The notes under the pieces were generated by a model. The model was not told where the DNA came from. It worked only from the letters and a program-made list of their open reading frames with translations, and did no database searches. The translations under genes were made by a program, and so were the position numbers. A DNA stretch of 64,000 nucleotides from UBA6059 sp040222235 (lineage in GTDB: Bacteria; Bacteroidota; Bacteroidia; Cytophagales; Cyclobacteriaceae): positions 27,018-91,017 of the forward strand of contig JAVKDO010000110.1 of assembly GCA_040222235.1 (NCBI GenBank). Reading direction: 5' to 3'. Below are positions 17,027 through 26,491 of the stretch, in pieces; position 1 is the stretch's first letter; each line of letters opens with the position of its first letter.

Positions 17027-18280
17027 GTGGCCGGTGAAAAAGAACAACAGAATACTTTTGGAAGTGAGAGTTTAGTCTTCGAGATCAAGCGGATCAAGTT
17101 GTTGTTTGGGCTGTTTGGGCTGATCACGCTCCTCAGCATCATGAATTTGCTCTTTGCTGAGGAGCAGGTGCTCGAGTATTTCAGCTCTAAACGCAACTAT
17201 GCGATAGTCATTTTCAATTCGATACTGTTCATGGTTTTCTTAGCAGGTCGCTATGTCTGGATCAGTAAGGCACCACACCGACTAGATAGACTGCCACCTA
17301 GCTATCAGTACCTATCGGCAATCACGGAAATTAGTTTCCCGACCTTCGCACTGGCAGTCTTGATCTATGTAGAAGACAAGGGTTCTATGATAGATTCTCC
17401 TGCGTTTATTTTTTACTTCCTATTTCTGATCTCCTCCGTTTTCTACCTTAACCCTAAGGTATCCGTACTATCCGGTCTAGTAGCCGGTTTGTCCTATAGT
17501 GCTATCATTGTCTATGCACATACACCAGAGTTTAACTTTCCAGAAGTGGCTTACCATGCGCGCTCATTTCTCCTCATGCTTGGTGGACTAATCGCCGGTG
17601 CTGTGGCGCAAGAGATAAGACTAAGGATCAAACTGGCGATCCAAAATGCCGCCGAATCCGAAAGGGTCGAATCATTGTTTAATCAACAGGTGTCTACAGA
17701 GATCGTGGAAGCGTTGAAAGACAAAAATCAAATCACGAAACAGCTGCAGGTCACCATCATGTTCCTTGACATTCGAGGGTTCACCAGTATCGTAGAGCAC
17801 ATGTCCCCTGAGCAGATCAATCAGTTTCAAAATGCGGTACTTGGGCCACTGATAGAGATCATTAATAAACATCATGGGGTAGTGAACCAACTCTTGGGTG
17901 ATGGGTTTATGGCTTCTTTTGGTGCTCCACTGGAGCGGGATGATCATAGCCTGTTAGCACTAAGAGCTGCCATGGCCATCTTTGCTCATTTAGAGCAAGC
18001 CAGACATGAGCAAAAAGTCAACGTCGGAATAGGCATGCACTCTGGTACGGTAGTGACGGGAAATATCGGCACACAGCAACGTCAGCAGTATTCCATTTCG
18101 GGTACGGCAGTCATAGTAGCAGCACGTCTTGAGCAGCTCAACAAGCAATATCAGTCCTATTGTCTGGTCTCAAGGACTTTTTACCAGGCTGCAAAATCTG
18201 AGATTACCAGTCATCAGAAACTTGGAGAAATCAGCATCAAAGGGATAGGCGAGCCCGTAGAAGTCATTCAACTGAAATAG
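17027..18280 (+). CDS. membrane class III nucleotidyl cyclase with non-canonical substrate residues
   Basis: 417 residues from a GTG start at 17027. Six membrane segments (about 23-43, 59-78, 97-116, 126-142, 145-163, 180-195), a short linker helix, then a class III cyclase domain (about 238-417). Both metal aspartates are present (D248 in FLDIRGF, D292 in LLGDGFMASFG) and the transition-state Arg is kept (R367). The adenine-specifying Lys is Gln (Q288 in VVNQLLGDG), the partner Asp is Thr (T360) and the transition-state Asn is Ile (I363 in SGTAVIVAARLE). It may use another nucleotide, or be a non-catalytic sensor. It precedes ppk1 by 66 bases and likely shares its transcript. Confidence 0.85.
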   Translation: MAGEKEQQNTFGSESLVFEIKRIKLLFGLFGLITLLSIMNLLFAEEQVLEYFSSKRNYAIVIFNSILFMVFLAGRYVWISKAPHRLDRLPPSYQYLSAITEISFPTFALAVLIYVEDKGSMIDSPAFIFYFLFLISSVFYLNPKVSVLSGLVAGLSYSAIIVYAHTPEFNFPEVAYHARSFLLMLGGLIAGAVAQEIRLRIKLAIQNAAESERVESLFNQQVSTEIVEALKDKNQITKQLQVTIMFLDIRGFTSIVEHMSPEQINQFQNAVLGPLIEIINKHHGVVNQLLGDGFMASFGAPLERDDHSLLALRAAMAIFAHLEQARHEQKVNVGIGMHSGTVVTGNIGTQQRQQYSISGTAVIVAARLEQLNKQYQSYCLVSRTFYQAAKSEITSHQKLGEISIKGIGEPVEVIQLK

Positions 18281-18281
18281 C

Positions 18282-18304
18282 AGAATTAACAATTTGGTAA
18301 TTCT
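18282..18304 (+). other. AT-rich hairpin between cyclase and ppk1
   Basis: A 7-bp stem (AGAATTA at 18282-18288, TAATTCT at 18298-18304) begins directly after the cyclase stop codon. It lacks a T-tract, so it may be an RNA-stability or attenuation element or chance. Confidence 0.25.
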
Positions 18305-18346
18305 CTACCAGCCAATATAGCGTTATAAGGAATAAAGTAAAGAATT

Positions 18347-20437
18347 ATGGATCATACAGAGGAAGTAACAGCAGACATACAGGAAGCCAAAGTCGATAGC
18401 AAATATTTCGACCGAGACCTTAGCTGGCTCAAGTTCAACGAGCGTGTGCTGATGGAGTCAGAAGATGAGCGCGTTCCAATTCTGGAGCGACTCAGGTTTC
18501 TCGCCATTTATTCCTCAAACCTCGATGAGTTTTTTCGGGTACGTGTCGCGGACATCAGGAGTCTGGCACATATTGACAAAAAGAAGCTCAATAAGGAGGC
18601 CGGTATCCGGCCAAAAAAGCTGCTCAAAATGATCCATGAGGGTGTCATGGGTCAGCTCGGCAGGTATGGTGCATCCGTGCAATCCGTCATTCAAAAGCTT
18701 GACTCGGCTGGCCTCAAGCTCTATCTCGGAGAGCCAATTCCTGAGGAAGATCAGGAGCCACTGCTCTATTACTTCAAGACCAAGGTGTTGGGCTATCTGC
18801 AGCCCTATATTTTCGGAGTAAATGAGAATCCCCCATTTCTCAATAATCGTGAGCTGTACCTAGCGGTAAAATTGCGACTGAATCAAAGTGATGACATCCA
18901 TTATGCTTATGTCAATATTCCCTCCGATAAACTGCCAAGATTTGTGAAACTGTCGTCAAAGGGCAATACACACCACTTTGGCTTTTTAGACGATGTAGTG
19001 ATCAGCCACCTTGATGTTATATTCCCCAACGCAGAGGTGCTGGAGGCAGTCAATATCAAGCTCAATAAAGACGCAGATCTTCAGATAGATGATGAGTTTG
19101 ACGGGGATTTGGTGAAAAAAATCGAAAATCAAATTAGCAAGAGAAACTTGGGAATTCCCTCCAGGTTCCTTTTTGATAGAAAAGCGAGCAAAGAGTTAGT
19201 CGCACATTTCAAAGAGGCCTTCCAACTATCCGATACAGATCTGGTGAGCGGTGGGCAGTATCACAACTCACATGACTTTTGGCAGCTTCCCAATGTGATA
19301 GGCGCAAGTCTGGAAAATGATCCACTAGTGCCTGTGCGCCACAGTGTATTGGACCAGCATCGATTTATTTTTTCTGCGATAGATGCGGGTGATCAAATGC
19401 TGCACTTCCCATATCATAGTTACGATTATATACTGCAGTTTTTTAATGAGGCTGCCATCGATCCAGATGTCAAGACTATCCGAGTCACTTTCTATCGAAT
19501 GGCCTCCAACTCATTTATCGGAGATGCTTTGATTAGTGCGGCCAAGAATGGTAAAGAGGTGCTCGTATTTATGGAGCTCAAAGCTCGGTTTGATGAGGCC
19601 AATAATCTACGCTGGGCAGCCAAAATGAAAGAAGCTGGTGTGAAAATCGTCTACAGTATTCCTGGGCTCAAGGTGCATGCAAAAGTGGCATTGGTAACTA
19701 AGAAGACAACCGATGGAGAGAAAAGGTATGGATTCCTAGGTACAGGAAACCTTAATGAAAAGACGGCCGAAATCTACGCAGATCATGGGTTGCTCACTTG
19801 TCACAAAGAGATAACATCAGAACTCAAGCGAGTTTTTCTTTACCTCAGCGAGAAAGAAGATCCTGGGCAGTTTGACCATCTGCTTGTATCCCAGTTCAAT
19901 ATTGTTGAACGCTTTACAGAGCTTATTGATCGGGAGATCGCCAATGCTAAGAAGGGGTTTCCCGCGTCCATAATTATCAAGATTAACAACCTTGAAGAGC
20001 GAGGGATCATTGATAAACTTTATGAGGCTAGCGAAGCAGGTGTCAAAATCGATTTGCTGGTAAGGAGTATTTGCTGCCTTCTACCAGGTCAGCCTTACAG
20101 CGCCAATATCAATGTAATACGAATAGTCGATCGCTACCTCGAGCATGCTCGGGTATTTGTGTTTCACAACGATGGATCTCCAGAGGTTTTCATGGGTTCG
20201 GCAGATTGGATGAAGCGCAATCTTTACCGCCGAGTGGAGGTGACGTTTCCGGTATACGATGGCGAGCTACGCGCAGAGATTATGAAAATCCTGGACTTGC
20301 AACTGCGGGATAATTGCAAAGCTGTGACTCTCGATGCGGAGCATAATAATCTACCCGTCCAGCGGAAGGATGAGGAGATTCTGGTAAGGGCACAAACTGA
20401 TACTTACTCCTGGATCAGAAGAAAAGAGGAAAACTAA
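18347..20437 (+). CDS. ppk1: polyphosphate kinase 1
   Basis: 696 residues, the usual length. It opens with the N-terminal domain signature DRDLSWLKFNERVLMESEDE and SSNLDEFFRVRVADI. The two phospholipase-D-like catalytic domains carry VRVTFYRMASNS, the phosphorylated histidine region YSIPGLKVHAKVAL and FLGTGNLNEKTA, then RSICCLLPG and GSADWMKRNLYRRVE. The enzyme reversibly makes polyphosphate from ATP. It is flanked by a cyclase upstream and a convergent HD/Pycsar-type membrane protein downstream with a 4-base overlap. Confidence 0.96.
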   Translation: MDHTEEVTADIQEAKVDSKYFDRDLSWLKFNERVLMESEDERVPILERLRFLAIYSSNLDEFFRVRVADIRSLAHIDKKKLNKEAGIRPKKLLKMIHEGVMGQLGRYGASVQSVIQKLDSAGLKLYLGEPIPEEDQEPLLYYFKTKVLGYLQPYIFGVNENPPFLNNRELYLAVKLRLNQSDDIHYAYVNIPSDKLPRFVKLSSKGNTHHFGFLDDVVISHLDVIFPNAEVLEAVNIKLNKDADLQIDDEFDGDLVKKIENQISKRNLGIPSRFLFDRKASKELVAHFKEAFQLSDTDLVSGGQYHNSHDFWQLPNVIGASLENDPLVPVRHSVLDQHRFIFSAIDAGDQMLHFPYHSYDYILQFFNEAAIDPDVKTIRVTFYRMASNSFIGDALISAAKNGKEVLVFMELKARFDEANNLRWAAKMKEAGVKIVYSIPGLKVHAKVALVTKKTTDGEKRYGFLGTGNLNEKTAEIYADHGLLTCHKEITSELKRVFLYLSEKEDPGQFDHLLVSQFNIVERFTELIDREIANAKKGFPASIIIKINNLEERGIIDKLYEASEAGVKIDLLVRSICCLLPGQPYSANINVIRIVDRYLEHARVFVFHNDGSPEVFMGSADWMKRNLYRRVEVTFPVYDGELRAEIMKILDLQLRDNCKAVTLDAEHNNLPVQRKDEEILVRAQTDTYSWIRRKEEN

Positions 20438-21657
20438 TAAGGATAGGGTGCTTTAAAGAACATTTCGGCTATCGCGAATGAGAGTACCGCGATCACAAAG
20501 CCAAACATAAAGATGGTATAGGCCGCTCGTAGCATGCGATACTTCTTACCCAGCACCTTACCTAGGAAGTAAATGTCCTTCGTGAGACTGCCATATAAGT
20601 ACCCTGCATCCTTCATCATTTCTTTCATACCCCACTCATAGTCTTCCAGCTTCATGTTGTGAAAGTTGCCAAAGAAAAGGAGGTTCGTGCGCTTGTTCAG
20701 AATGTCCTCTCTAGTGAAGAGTCCCGTAGTTACATTCGGCCTGGTGGCCAGGATAGAAAACACGATGGTGATCAAACACACAATCGTCAAGATGATCGTC
20801 GGAATGAGCATGTGAGGATATTCCTCCAGTTTGCGGTAGAGCACAGAAATTAAGATCGATAGTATAATCGAGTTGATTGAGATCATGATGTTGGCTTTGT
20901 TATCCGCCATAGAGCTAAGATCCAAGTGATTCTTGGAAGTCAACCTAAACATGGTCTCAATACCTCGATCTGGCTTGAGCTCTTTTGCTTTTACCAGCTT
21001 CAACTCCAGCTTAGCTACAGACTGCTCAAGATCTTCGATGTACTTCTCTTGTTTTTTCTCAGACTTCAATTTCTTTTTTACTTTTTTGAGGTTTTCCTGC
21101 TTCTGCTCTGAGTACTTCTCATTAACATAATCTGTAAAGTACGTATGTTTCTTGAAAAAATTCTTGTTGGAGTCCATCCAGTCAATCTCTGAATATTGTT
21201 TCCCCGATAGGTTTTCTATCTCCTTTTTGAGCATAGATGACTGCTCAAAATACTTATCCGTACTCAGGTGGAGCAAATCTGAGTCGCATACGATTTTCTC
21301 CAGCATGTTTGTCGGGCTCTGTGGCATTTTTGTGGCCATGATGCAGCCCATCACCTTTACAATCTTCTCATCTTCAAGGCCATGATTTTTTAAGAATTTT
21401 TGCGCTAGCTCGATACTATGCTCTTCATGGTCCGTGACAGAATTTTTATATCCCAGATCATGAAACCAAGCAGCCAGCTCGACGATCTCCATCTCATCTT
21501 TGCTCAAGTTGCTGTGCTCGCCGATCTCTCGTGCCGCATTGACCACATTCCTGGTATGGTCAAGGCCATGATAGACGAGTCCTTCAGGAAACTCCTCTTT
21601 GAGCAACTGCTCGGCAAAATCCTTAGCCTCAGCCAATATCTCCTTGCTAGAAATCAT
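20434..21657 (-). CDS. HD-domain phosphohydrolase fused to Pycsar-effector-type membrane domain (DUF5706)
   Basis: 407 residues. The N-terminal HD domain has H34, the H66-D67 pair in AAWFHDLGY and Asp in VCDSDLLHL, as in nucleotide phosphohydrolases. A charged coiled coil follows (about 165-230), then the PycTM/DUF5706 module (about 240-400) with its characteristic SSMADNKANIMISINSII, two helices near 260-310 and a last membrane segment near 380-398. PycTM effectors of Pycsar anti-phage systems respond to cyclic pyrimidine nucleotides and disrupt the membrane; the HD-fused form is widespread in Bacteroidota and may be housekeeping. Its neighbours are ppk1 and a divergent cyclase. Confidence 0.85.
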   Translation of the reverse strand: MISSKEILAEAKDFAEQLLKEEFPEGLVYHGLDHTRNVVNAAREIGEHSNLSKDEMEIVELAAWFHDLGYKNSVTDHEEHSIELAQKFLKNHGLEDEKIVKVMGCIMATKMPQSPTNMLEKIVCDSDLLHLSTDKYFEQSSMLKKEIENLSGKQYSEIDWMDSNKNFFKKHTYFTDYVNEKYSEQKQENLKKVKKKLKSEKKQEKYIEDLEQSVAKLELKLVKAKELKPDRGIETMFRLTSKNHLDLSSMADNKANIMISINSIILSILISVLYRKLEEYPHMLIPTIILTIVCLITIVFSILATRPNVTTGLFTREDILNKRTNLLFFGNFHNMKLEDYEWGMKEMMKDAGYLYGSLTKDIYFLGKVLGKKYRMLRAAYTIFMFGFVIAVLSFAIAEMFFKAPYPY

Positions 21658-21813
21658 GAGTATTCCATTGAGATTACTGCTAAACCTTGATTGTATACCT
21701 TATGCGACACTTGTTTTGTCAGTTGAAAAAGGAAAATAGATATATTGAATGTCTTTTTAAAATTAATTGTTGCCCTTTGGGCGGAATTGTCATTTAGGAT
21801 GCCCTGAACCTAC

Positions 21814-21821
21814 TAATTTTG
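21814..21821 (+). promoter_or_regulatory. -7 element 4 nt before the SdiA-regulated-like gene
   Basis: TAATTTTG matches TAnnTTTG and is separated from the ATG at 21826 by only AGAT. Transcription would start at or next to the start codon, implying a leaderless mRNA. Confidence 0.5.
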
Positions 21822-21825
21822 AGAT

Positions 21826-22740
21826 ATGAGTAAAACGCTACTACCACTGTTTATTATTGGCATATTAGTGATTTTTTCATTGCAGGTGAGCTGTGAGCGA
21901 CCCTATCGCACCTTAGCAGATTCTCTTTATCATGTTTCTGGTAAGACATATAGCTACAACCTCAATGAGGTCGAGAACAAGTACTTTCTGCCCTATGTAC
22001 TGGAGGAAGTATCAGGTCTGGCCTACTACAAAGATGCACAAGTCGCCATGGTCAACGATGAGGAAGGACGGATGTTTCTCTACGATCTGAACAAGAAAGA
22101 CATTGACAAGGCCATAAGATTTGCCGGTAGCGGAGACTATGAAGGCATAGAAATAATAAATAGTACCGCTTATGTGCTTAAAAGCAACGGTGATCTCTAT
22201 CATTTCGAGATCTCAGATGATAGAGAAGTAGATAGCAAGAAAATAGAGACTCCCTTGTCAAAAGATAATGATCTCGAAGGGCTTGGATACGACCCTCAAA
22301 GAAATAGGCTGATGCTGGTATGCAAAGGCAAATCAGAAATAGGTAAAGACAAAGTAGAAGGTCAAGCGGTCTATGGATATGATCTGGATCAAGAGGATTT
22401 CAAAAAAGATCCGGAATTCACCATAAGTAAAAAGAAGCTGGAAGAATTTTTTGAGACCGCTAAAAATCAGGCATATGATGCTGGAAAGATCACTTTTCGG
22501 CCTTCCGGCATTGCACTTCATCCATTCGAGCGACAGTGGTACATGATTGCCTCTGCGGGTAAGCTGCTCATCGCCGTGGATGATGAGGGCGAAATCCAGG
22601 CCTCCTACCCGATACCACCACGACTGCTCAGCCAGCCTGAGGGCATTTGCTTTTTACCTAACGGAAACATGCTGATCTCGAGCGAAGGAGAGGGGGATCG
22701 TGGTTATATTATTGAATACAAAATGAAGAAAACTTTATGA
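21826..22740 (+). CDS. SdiA-regulated-like beta-propeller lipoprotein
   Basis: 304 residues with a lipoprotein signal (LLPLFIIGILVIFSLQVSC). The rest is a beta-propeller: EVSGLAYYKDAQVAMVNDEEG, GSGDYEGIEIINSTAYVLKS, DLEGLGYDPQRNRLMLVC and a final LSQPEGICFLPNGNMLISSEG, the pattern of the SdiA-regulated/YjiK family, related to phytase-like propellers. Function is not established. Its stop overlaps the next ATG (ATGA at 22737-22740), so it is translationally coupled to the giant phosphatase/Omp85 fusion, probably as an outer-membrane partner. Confidence 0.82.
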   Translation: MSKTLLPLFIIGILVIFSLQVSCERPYRTLADSLYHVSGKTYSYNLNEVENKYFLPYVLEEVSGLAYYKDAQVAMVNDEEGRMFLYDLNKKDIDKAIRFAGSGDYEGIEIINSTAYVLKSNGDLYHFEISDDREVDSKKIETPLSKDNDLEGLGYDPQRNRLMLVCKGKSEIGKDKVEGQAVYGYDLDQEDFKKDPEFTISKKKLEEFFETAKNQAYDAGKITFRPSGIALHPFERQWYMIASAGKLLIAVDDEGEIQASYPIPPRLLSQPEGICFLPNGNMLISSEGEGDRGYIIEYKMKKTL

Positions 22741-25700
22741 ATAAAGGCATCTGGAATATCCTTCTGATTGCGATGGTCAGTTGCTTGAGTATCTCCAATA
22801 TAGTTGCTCAGGAAAAAATCTACTCAGTCTACTTAATTGGAGATGCAGGTGAGCCTGATTCACCGGTAGATCTTAATTTGGCTTTGCTCAAAGAAAAGCT
22901 GACACAGGTCAACGAGGAAAGCGCAGTGATCTTCCTGGGGGATAATATTTACCCGAGGGGACTCCCACCCGAAGACCATCCAGATCGCGGCGATATGGAG
23001 CGCAAGATCATCCAGCAGATTGAGATTACTAAGGACTTCAAAGGGCGCAGATTCGTTATTCCGGGTAATCACGACTGGAAAAAAGGCAAGAAGGATGGGC
23101 TAACACATATTAGAGCGCAGGGTGAGTTTGTCAATGATTACTTCGGTGAGGAGCAGGTATTCTATCCAGCTGACGGCTGTCCTGGTCCGGTAGAGATCTC
23201 GTTGAATGAAGAAATTACTCTGGTCATTGTAGATACACAATGGTTTCTTCATCCATGGGACAAAGGCAGAGACGAAGATGGCTGTGGAGTGGTTGGGTCG
23301 GCAGAGGCGCTCAACAGTATGAGCAATATTCTTCAAGAAAATGCCCACAAAAAGGTGATGGTGGTGAGTCATCATCCGATGTTTTCTGATGGTATTCATG
23401 GTGGCCATATTCCTTTCAAAAATCATATTTTCCCATTGACAGAGGCGAATGAGTCGCTGTACATTCCGCTACCCGTTATTGGATCAATTTCGCCATTCTA
23501 CAGATCGGTCATTGGCAATATCCAAGATATCCAACACCCTAAGTACAAGGCCATGCGTAATGCCATAGTAACTATGCTTGAGCAGTACCCTCACACGATC
23601 CACGCTGCAGGGCATGAGCATACACTCCAACTGTTCCAAAAAAATGATATCAACTACATAGTCAGTGGATCGGGATCCAAGACTACACATGTCAAGAAAG
23701 AAGGCAAAGCGGAATATGCGGGAAGCAAAAATGGCTTTGTAATAGTCGATTACTTCGATAATGGTGATATCGTATCCGAATACTGGACGGTAGATGAAGA
23801 ACATCCGCAAGGTGAGCTCGCATTAAAAAAGACTTTGGGCAACCGTCCTTACGAAGCTCCAGCCACTGTAGACGAGTATATCGCTAACAATGACTTTTCT
23901 GATAGTACCATCACTGTCAATGCCAGTGATCAATACATATCCAAAAAAGGTCAGCAACGACTGTTTGGTAAAAACTACCGAGAGGAGTGGGCTCAGGAAA
24001 TAGAAGTGCCTGTCTTTGATATCGGCAATGAGCGGGGAGGCCTCAAGATCGTTCAACGGGGTGGTGGTATGCAGACTAAGTCACTAAGGCTAGAAGCTGA
24101 GAATGGTCAACAGTATGTACTGCGATCAATCGAAAAGTATCCTGAAAATGCCATCCCAGAAGCACTCCGAAAGACATTTGCGGTAGATATAGTACAGGAT
24201 CAAATCTCTGCTGGGCATCCCTACGGTGCTTTCGTAGTGCCTCCTATGGCAGAGGCAGCAGGCATCTATCATACTAACCCACAGATAGTTTATATCCCAG
24301 ATGATCCGAGATTTGGCACACATCAGGCACAGTTCGCCAATACGCTGGCGCTGTATGAAGAACGCCCAGCGGGCGATGCTAGTAACCGTGACTTCTTTGG
24401 CAACTCAGAGGATGTAGAGAATACGTTAAAGATCATCAAGCGACTCAAAAAAGATAACGACAATGAAGTCGATCAGGAGTTTGTCCTTAGAAGTCGATTG
24501 TTCGACATGTTCATCGGAGACTGGGATCGACATGACGATCAGTGGCGCTGGGCCACCTTTGACAAAAAAGGAGAGAAAGGTGAGCTCTATCAACCGGTTC
24601 CAAGAGATAGAGATCAGGCATTCTTTCTGAACGAGGGCTTCTTTCCAAAAATAGCCAGTAAAAAGTGGGCACTGCCTAAGCTCGAAGGTTTCGACTATGA
24701 AGTCGACTGGCCATCGGGATTGATGTTCAATGCGCGCTACTTCGATCGTACTTTCCTTACTCAGCTTACTCGAGAGCAATGGAAGGAAATCAGCGATGAC
24801 CTCAAGTCTAAAATGACAGATGAGGTAATCGAGAAGGCGATAAGGAAATGGCCGGAGGAGATATTTGCCCTGTCAGGAGAAGAGGTAATCGCAAAGTTGA
24901 AGTCAAGAAGGAACAATCTTACCGAGTATGCCCTCGGGCATTATGAGTTTCTAGCGAAGGAAGTAGAAGTCTTGGGCTCTGATAAGCACGAACATTTCAT
25001 CATAGATCGAATAACGGCAGACCAAACAAAAATCACCGTATGGAAAACTAACAAGGATTTTGAAAAAGATAAGATCATCTACGAGCGACTATTCCTAGCT
25101 CAAGAAACCAATGAGATAAGACTCTATGGTTTTGATGATGAGGATCTATTTGAGCAGGTAGGTCTGACCAAGAATAAGATCAAAATACGAATCATTGGTG
25201 GTAAGGATAATGACCTGATGATAAGCAATGCCGAGACACCCCACAGCGGCAAAAAGACCAAAGTCTATGACCTTAAGAAGAATACCAAATTCGAGAATGG
25301 ATCCGCTTTCGCAAAGCGCCTATCTGATGCCGCTGAAGTTAATGCTTACAATCGCAAAGAGTTTCAGTACGACGTATTAATGCCACTGCTCTCTGGGGCA
25401 CTCAACCCTGACGATGGGTTGTTCATTGGTGGTGGATTTGTATTCACTAAGCACGGCTGGAGAAAGCCCGTGTTCAAGTCACGGCACACCTTATTAGGCA
25501 ACTTCGCCTTCGCCACCCAAGCCTTTAATATCAAGTATCGATCCGAGTTCTCTCAAGCTGCTGGAAAGTGGGACTTGGTTACTGAGCTAGAAGTAAATCA
25601 GCCTTTTAACGTGGCAAACTTCTTCGGCCTGGGAAATGAGTCTGTTTTCGATTTTGAGAATCAAGATATAGAATACTATCGCGCAAGATATCAAGCAGGT

Positions 25701-26441
25701 TATGCCTCAGTAGATCTTCGAAAACGACTCAGTGAAAATGCAACTTTCAGTATTGGTTCAAAGACCCAACGCTTCCAGATCAACGTAGAAAATGAAGATG
25801 ATGATGATTTTACCGATAGGTATATTTATGATACGGATATCAACGGTCTAGATCCTAATCGGGCTTTTGAGGAGTACTACTTTACCGGGGTACAGACTAA
25901 GTTTAACTTGGACAATACAGATCATCCTGCCTATCCTACAAGAGGTATGAAGTTCAATCTTTCCCTCATCGGCAATGTCGGCATCAATGACATCACAAAA
26001 GATTGGGGTAATTTCAGTACAGATTTCTCCTGGTTCTACAGTTTCCAGTTTCCTGCTAAGGTCACTATCGCTAATCGCACCGGTTACTCGACTACCTTCG
26101 GTGATGCAGAGTTCTTCGCTTTCAATAAGCTTGGTGGCAATACCAATCTCAGGGGGTTTCGAAGAACCAGGTTCTGGGGTGAGAGTGCTGTTTACAACAA
26201 TACGGATCTGAGGATAAAGCTAGGCAGCTTCAGAACCTACCTTTTTCCAGGAAGCTTCGGTATCAGCGGCTTCTATGATCTTGGGCGCGTCTGGGTCGAT
26301 GGTGAAGAATCAAGCAAAGTTCACGATAGTGCCGGTTTCGGAGTATGGCTTTCGCCGCTGGGCCAAGCTGTCATCTCAGCAAATATGGCCTTTACTGAAG
26401 AGGAAAACTTGATCGTATTGCGGTTTGGCTTCCTTTTCTAG
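22737..26441 (+). CDS. metallophosphoesterase / kinase-like / Omp85 beta-barrel fusion protein
   Basis: 1234 residues with a signal peptide (to about 24). Residues 28-350 form a calcineurin-type metallophosphatase (D36, GDN 68-70, GNHD 110-113, SHH 211-213, GHEH 292-295). Residues about 430-680 look protein-kinase-like: a glycine-rich GGLKIVQRGGGMQTKSLRL, basic YVLRSIEK, a catalytic-loop-like FIGDWDRHDDQW (592-603) and a metal-loop-like PVPRDRDQAFF (620-630), resembling HipA/Fam20-type kinases. Residues about 890-1234 are an Omp85/BamA-type barrel with GGNTNLRGFRRTRFWG. It is thus an outer-membrane protein carrying periplasmic enzymatic domains. The kinase comparison is motif-level inference. 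Confidence 0.8.
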   Translation: MNKGIWNILLIAMVSCLSISNIVAQEKIYSVYLIGDAGEPDSPVDLNLALLKEKLTQVNEESAVIFLGDNIYPRGLPPEDHPDRGDMERKIIQQIEITKDFKGRRFVIPGNHDWKKGKKDGLTHIRAQGEFVNDYFGEEQVFYPADGCPGPVEISLNEEITLVIVDTQWFLHPWDKGRDEDGCGVVGSAEALNSMSNILQENAHKKVMVVSHHPMFSDGIHGGHIPFKNHIFPLTEANESLYIPLPVIGSISPFYRSVIGNIQDIQHPKYKAMRNAIVTMLEQYPHTIHAAGHEHTLQLFQKNDINYIVSGSGSKTTHVKKEGKAEYAGSKNGFVIVDYFDNGDIVSEYWTVDEEHPQGELALKKTLGNRPYEAPATVDEYIANNDFSDSTITVNASDQYISKKGQQRLFGKNYREEWAQEIEVPVFDIGNERGGLKIVQRGGGMQTKSLRLEAENGQQYVLRSIEKYPENAIPEALRKTFAVDIVQDQISAGHPYGAFVVPPMAEAAGIYHTNPQIVYIPDDPRFGTHQAQFANTLALYEERPAGDASNRDFFGNSEDVENTLKIIKRLKKDNDNEVDQEFVLRSRLFDMFIGDWDRHDDQWRWATFDKKGEKGELYQPVPRDRDQAFFLNEGFFPKIASKKWALPKLEGFDYEVDWPSGLMFNARYFDRTFLTQLTREQWKEISDDLKSKMTDEVIEKAIRKWPEEIFALSGEEVIAKLKSRRNNLTEYALGHYEFLAKEVEVLGSDKHEHFIIDRITADQTKITVWKTNKDFEKDKIIYERLFLAQETNEIRLYGFDDEDLFEQVGLTKNKIKIRIIGGKDNDLMISNAETPHSGKKTKVYDLKKNTKFENGSAFAKRLSDAAEVNAYNRKEFQYDVLMPLLSGALNPDDGLFIGGGFVFTKHGWRKPVFKSRHTLLGNFAFATQAFNIKYRSEFSQAAGKWDLVTELEVNQPFNVANFFGLGNESVFDFENQDIEYYRARYQAGYASVDLRKRLSENATFSIGSKTQRFQINVENEDDDDFTDRYIYDTDINGLDPNRAFEEYYFTGVQTKFNLDNTDHPAYPTRGMKFNLSLIGNVGINDITKDWGNFSTDFSWFYSFQFPAKVTIANRTGYSTTFGDAEFFAFNKLGGNTNLRGFRRTRFWGESAVYNNTDLRIKLGSFRTYLFPGSFGISGFYDLGRVWVDGEESSKVHDSAGFGVWLSPLGQAVISANMAFTEEENLIVLRFGFLF

Positions 26442-26491
26442 CTAGAAGATTAATTCGTTTTGTGCATAATGCTTAATTTGAAATAAAAAAG

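Noticed and set aside
23484..23810. Long antisense frames inside the phosphatase/Omp85 gene
   Set aside because: The sense frame has conserved motifs throughout; antisense frames lack recognisable features.
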